DNA of 64,000 bases from Kryptolebias marmoratus. Lineage: Eukaryota > Chordata > Actinopteri > Cyprinodontiformes > Rivulidae. A program made the position numbers and the translations under genes. The notes under the pieces were generated by a model. That model was given only the letters and a program-made list of their open reading frames with translations, did no database searches and was not told where the DNA came from. The stretch spans positions 18,104,528-18,168,527 of the forward strand of contig NC_051431.1 in NCBI RefSeq assembly GCF_001649575.2, given 5' to 3'. Of this stretch, positions 61,033 through 64,000 are shown one piece after another (the stretch's first letter is position 1; every line of letters begins with the position of its first letter).

Positions 61033-63401
61033 GAAAATGGTCACCACTTCATATGCAAAACCTGTTAAGAAGTTTAAAAAGAATCTTTGGAGCTGAAGTT
61101 TTTTTTTTCTCTTTTTTTATTTTTTGATTCAGTTACCATGGTGTGAAAGGTAGATGCAACAGCATAGAGCTATTAACAGTCTGGCACAGGTGGAAGTGAT
61201 TAAAATCAGTGTGAGAAAATTGCCTGTAGAAACTTGATTAAATTATACAAGAAACAGAGAATCAGCCATTATCATATATTCAATAAGTTATTATTTTCAG
61301 CCACCTTTACATTTGTGCCTTTTTCTTTAATAATGTCTTTAATTTATTTATGCTTGCACCATTAAATTTGCAACGTGTCATGGTCAGGCTTACAATTTGC
61401 CTTGCTGGCTTTCATCAGCCTCACTTCTAGTTTCATCTTCCATTCAGCCTTTGTATACTAGTCTAAATATATCATCACAAAACAGGATTTTGAACAATTG
61501 CAGTTTACGTTTGCACTGCATACCTATGCATGAGTAAATACAAGAACTCTAACCACATGCTTCAAAATCAGAAATAAACTTATCACCACAACCAAAAAGA
61601 ACTAAAAGGATAAGATTTTGTCCAACTTATACATGACATCCGTACTGTGTAATTTACACTTCACAAAAAAGTTGTTCAAAGTATAGTAGTACCAGTCTTC
61701 TTAAAAACTGATAAATGCTTGCGATGACATCAAATGTCAACATACTAATGGTGTCATTATGTAGTATTTGAAATCTGATATCTGCCAGCTTATGTAGTTA
61801 CTTGACACAATACCATTAAAGCTGCTGTAATTCACATCTTTTCTTTTTCTTTTTTTTCTGCTGTTGTTGTTGTGAGAAAGCAAATAAAAGTTTGACATTC
61901 TGACTACAAAGTGGCCTATGAAGACTAATTTTCAGCCATTTTCAAAGTAGTGCAAGCTTGATGTTCTACTTTAATAACTCACACATGTACTTCAAAAACA
62001 ACATTTGCGCCGTTATTTTGTTTACACTTACAAACACAATGATGGCTTCACACAAAAGATAGAAGTACCTTACCCAAATGTGTGTAACTACCTGACCGTG
62101 TGGTGTACACACAACAGAAAACAACTTGCCAAAGAGAGGAAATATTGCAAATCTTGAGCTCATTTGAACATATAGGTGCACATCACTGGACATTACAAGT
62201 CTGTTTTCAAGGCCCTTGTCAATGAAAATTGTTCCTCTGTTTCTCACATACACACGGACATACTCACATACTTAAGAGTTAACAGCACAATGGAGAGTCG
62301 ACCATCTCTAAACAAGTCAACTTGAGCTCCATTTTTGGCATTAATGTCTTATAGTCTGGCATAACACTCCAATTCCTAATGCATCCATCTACTTTCCCTG
62401 TTGGTTCATGTCTTCATTCCTCTTGTCTGTCTGTGGTTTTTCTCAGCATTGGCTTGCCTGCCGGTAGCTCAGCGGTTGTTCATTTTAGTCACATGTTGAT
62501 CGTCATCCTATAAAGATTTTTTTTTTGCCCTTGTCCGCTCTCTGCTCTACACCTGCTTGTCAGTTTACCCTTGTGGAACACAGTGGACTTGAAGTGAGTC
62601 TTGTATAGTGTGACATTTATATTTCCTTGCTAATCTCCTTCTCTCCCGCTCTCTGTTTGCCTCAGGAATACTCATGACTTCCTGTCTGCTCTATCAACCC
62701 CACTCGTACTCACGTGAATGCTATGTGCTTGTGCACTGACCGTTGTCACTGTCTCACACCTGAGAAAAACTGCAAAAGTTTAGTCCCAGAACAATCCAAG
62801 CCATTTAATTTCTGCTGCTGAATTCTCTCATTTTACTACAGCATTTTAAAAAGCTACACATTATACCTAATAATACCTATTATAAGTTTGACACTTTAGT
62901 AGGTCTACCGTGCATGAAAGAAGATAAACTTCTGAAAACAAACTAATGGAGCCTAGTTTTCTTTCTTTCTTTGGTATGATAATTAGTTGTGTTCTTAATT
63001 CTACTCTAATTCAAAATTACTTTTGTTCAAGTTTAGAAGACTTATTTGGAACACAACTTTTAACTTTTTTATTTCTCCAAGTCTTCACACTCTATTGTGT
63101 CGTGCTTTGGCTATCTTCTTGGCTCTATTCTTGTTCTTTCAGTCAATATTAAATATATAATGGCTTGAAACTGGAAAAAGAAAGCACCCACCAATGCCTC
63201 AGAGTATACTTGCTCACACACGCACGTGGGAAAATACATAAAAAGTCCTGCATGAAATCTGCCTACATTCATGTGGTCATATTTTCCAAGAGAAACCTCT
63301 GATTTATTTGAGTTCCGATGCACTAAAGTAGCACTGTGGACTTTGGCACAAACATCAGTTTTTATTTATTTGTTTTATATTTTGTCATTCAATTTTGTTT
63401 T
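61033..63401. other. non-coding; one splice-like segment
   Basis: No gene supported over 2.4 kb. A strong acceptor-like tract at 62630-62665 precedes a 48-bp segment and a donor-like GTGAAT (see findings). TAGCTCAGCGG at 62465-62475 resembles a tRNA A box but has no matching B box. Confidence 0.45.
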
Positions 63402-63800
63402 CTTTTTTTTTTTTTTTTTTATTAACTTATTTTTTATCGAACATTTCTGAACACATACAGTGGAGAGGCATCAATACCTTCATCTTCATATACAATGATA
63501 GACAACTATGTCCATATTTAACTTGATACAAAAGTGGCATCTTCCTTATATCTATAGTCGCTCCATTTTTCCCATTTAACAACAAACTTGTCCTCCTGCA
63601 ATCTCAATCTGTGTGTGATTTTCTCCATCATAAAGATCTCGTCTACAATGCTCAGCCACTGCTCCACTGCAGGAGGGTCTTGTCTGTACCATAATTTTGT
63701 GATTGTCTTTCTTGTTGCTGAAAGTAATATTTTTAACAGATATTCATCATCCTTTTGAATTACCTCGTGTGTGAGAAATTGTGAAGTGAAAACTATAATA
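63402..63800 (-). pseudogene. L1-like LINE, 5'-truncated ORF2 C-terminus
   Basis: On the minus strand an open stretch without its own start runs from about 63800 to a TAA at 63518-63520. It includes KDDEYLLKILLSATRKTITK, LWYRQDPPAVEQWLSIVDE, IFMMEKITHRLRLQEDKF and VVKWEKWSDYR. The pattern of a Lys/Arg-rich helix, then W...PP....W, then MEK and finally F...W..W is the usual C-terminal tail of vertebrate L1-like ORF2 proteins. About 100 bp of 3' UTR follow, then a T-run at 63402-63420 on the plus strand (the poly-A tail). The reverse transcriptase and endonuclease domains are missing, as expected for 5' truncation. The remaining frame has no stop, suggesting a fairly young insertion. Confidence 0.72.
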
Positions 63801-64000
63801 TAGACACTCCTTACCAGTTAGAATAATGTATTAATGTACTGTAATTGTATTGTATTAACCTAAGGATGAGTGTAACTCTGCACTAGCTGGCGAGGTCATG
63901 GGAGTTTATGGGACTGCAGGTACCAAGCACGGAAGATAACGCGGTCTGGGGGAGTCAGCTAAGCGGAAGCCGGAACCCCTCCGAAGGAGGACACCTGCAG
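63801..64000. other. right edge, GC-richer last 120 bp
   Basis: From about 63880 the composition shifts towards G and C, with CGCGG and CCGAAGG words and a CCTCC/GGAGG hairpin at 63978-63990. The feature continues beyond the window and cannot be named. Confidence 0.5.

Noticed and set aside
62465..62475. TAGCTCAGCGG resembling a tRNA A box
   Set aside because: No B box or pairing acceptor stem follows within tRNA length.

Overview
The window reads as nuclear DNA of a ray-finned (teleost) fish. It is AT-rich and has no operons or bacterial signals. It holds several Tc1/mariner transposon families, an R2/R4-type LINE with a restriction-like endonuclease, tRNA-derived SINEs ending in TGGA repeats, and abundant simple repeats, which together are typical of teleosts. 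No host protein-coding gene, rRNA gene or intact tRNA gene can be supported. The window looks like a gene desert or one very large intron. Species cannot be named from this sequence.

Layout. 0-10 kb: a long GATA microsatellite, two pieces of the same R2/R4-like LINE (2.2-2.8 kb and 7.2-9.0 kb, the second with recognisable reverse transcriptase, zinc knuckle and endonuclease), one SINE and a Tc1 relic. 10-18 kb: an unclassified dispersed repeat (called family X here), two SINEs and a LINE/SINE-type tail. 18-22 kb: a Tc1/mariner cluster made of a non-autonomous element with perfect 27-bp inverted repeats, a broken transposase and an internally deleted element, plus a TTAA-flanked mini-element. 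24-31 kb: a 0.6-kb degenerate TGGA tract, a SINE, an LTR-like segment and a 370-bp inverted-repeat element with a central palindrome. 31-42 kb: the least repeat-laden part, including a block near 36.6-37.6 kb that resembles a conserved regulatory region, one more Tc1 relic and a small CpG-rich island with a duplicated 32-bp unit. 42-58 kb: SINEs, further family X copies, a candidate MITE and a LINE 3' end. 58-64 kb: a Tc1 transposase relic split by a 460-bp insertion, and a 5'-truncated L1-like LINE on the minus strand next to a T-run.

All transposase and reverse transcriptase pieces are broken, so nothing here can move by itself. The non-autonomous pieces would have depended on enzymes encoded elsewhere. 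No undescribed molecular system is demonstrated. The most interesting signals are a matched pair of about 90-bp TTAA-flanked mini-elements, the inverted-repeat element at 29.1-29.5 kb, the multi-copy family X, a short segment present both beside and inside the LINE, and several repeat-free blocks that could be conserved enhancers. Family assignments rest on remembered consensus features, without database searches.
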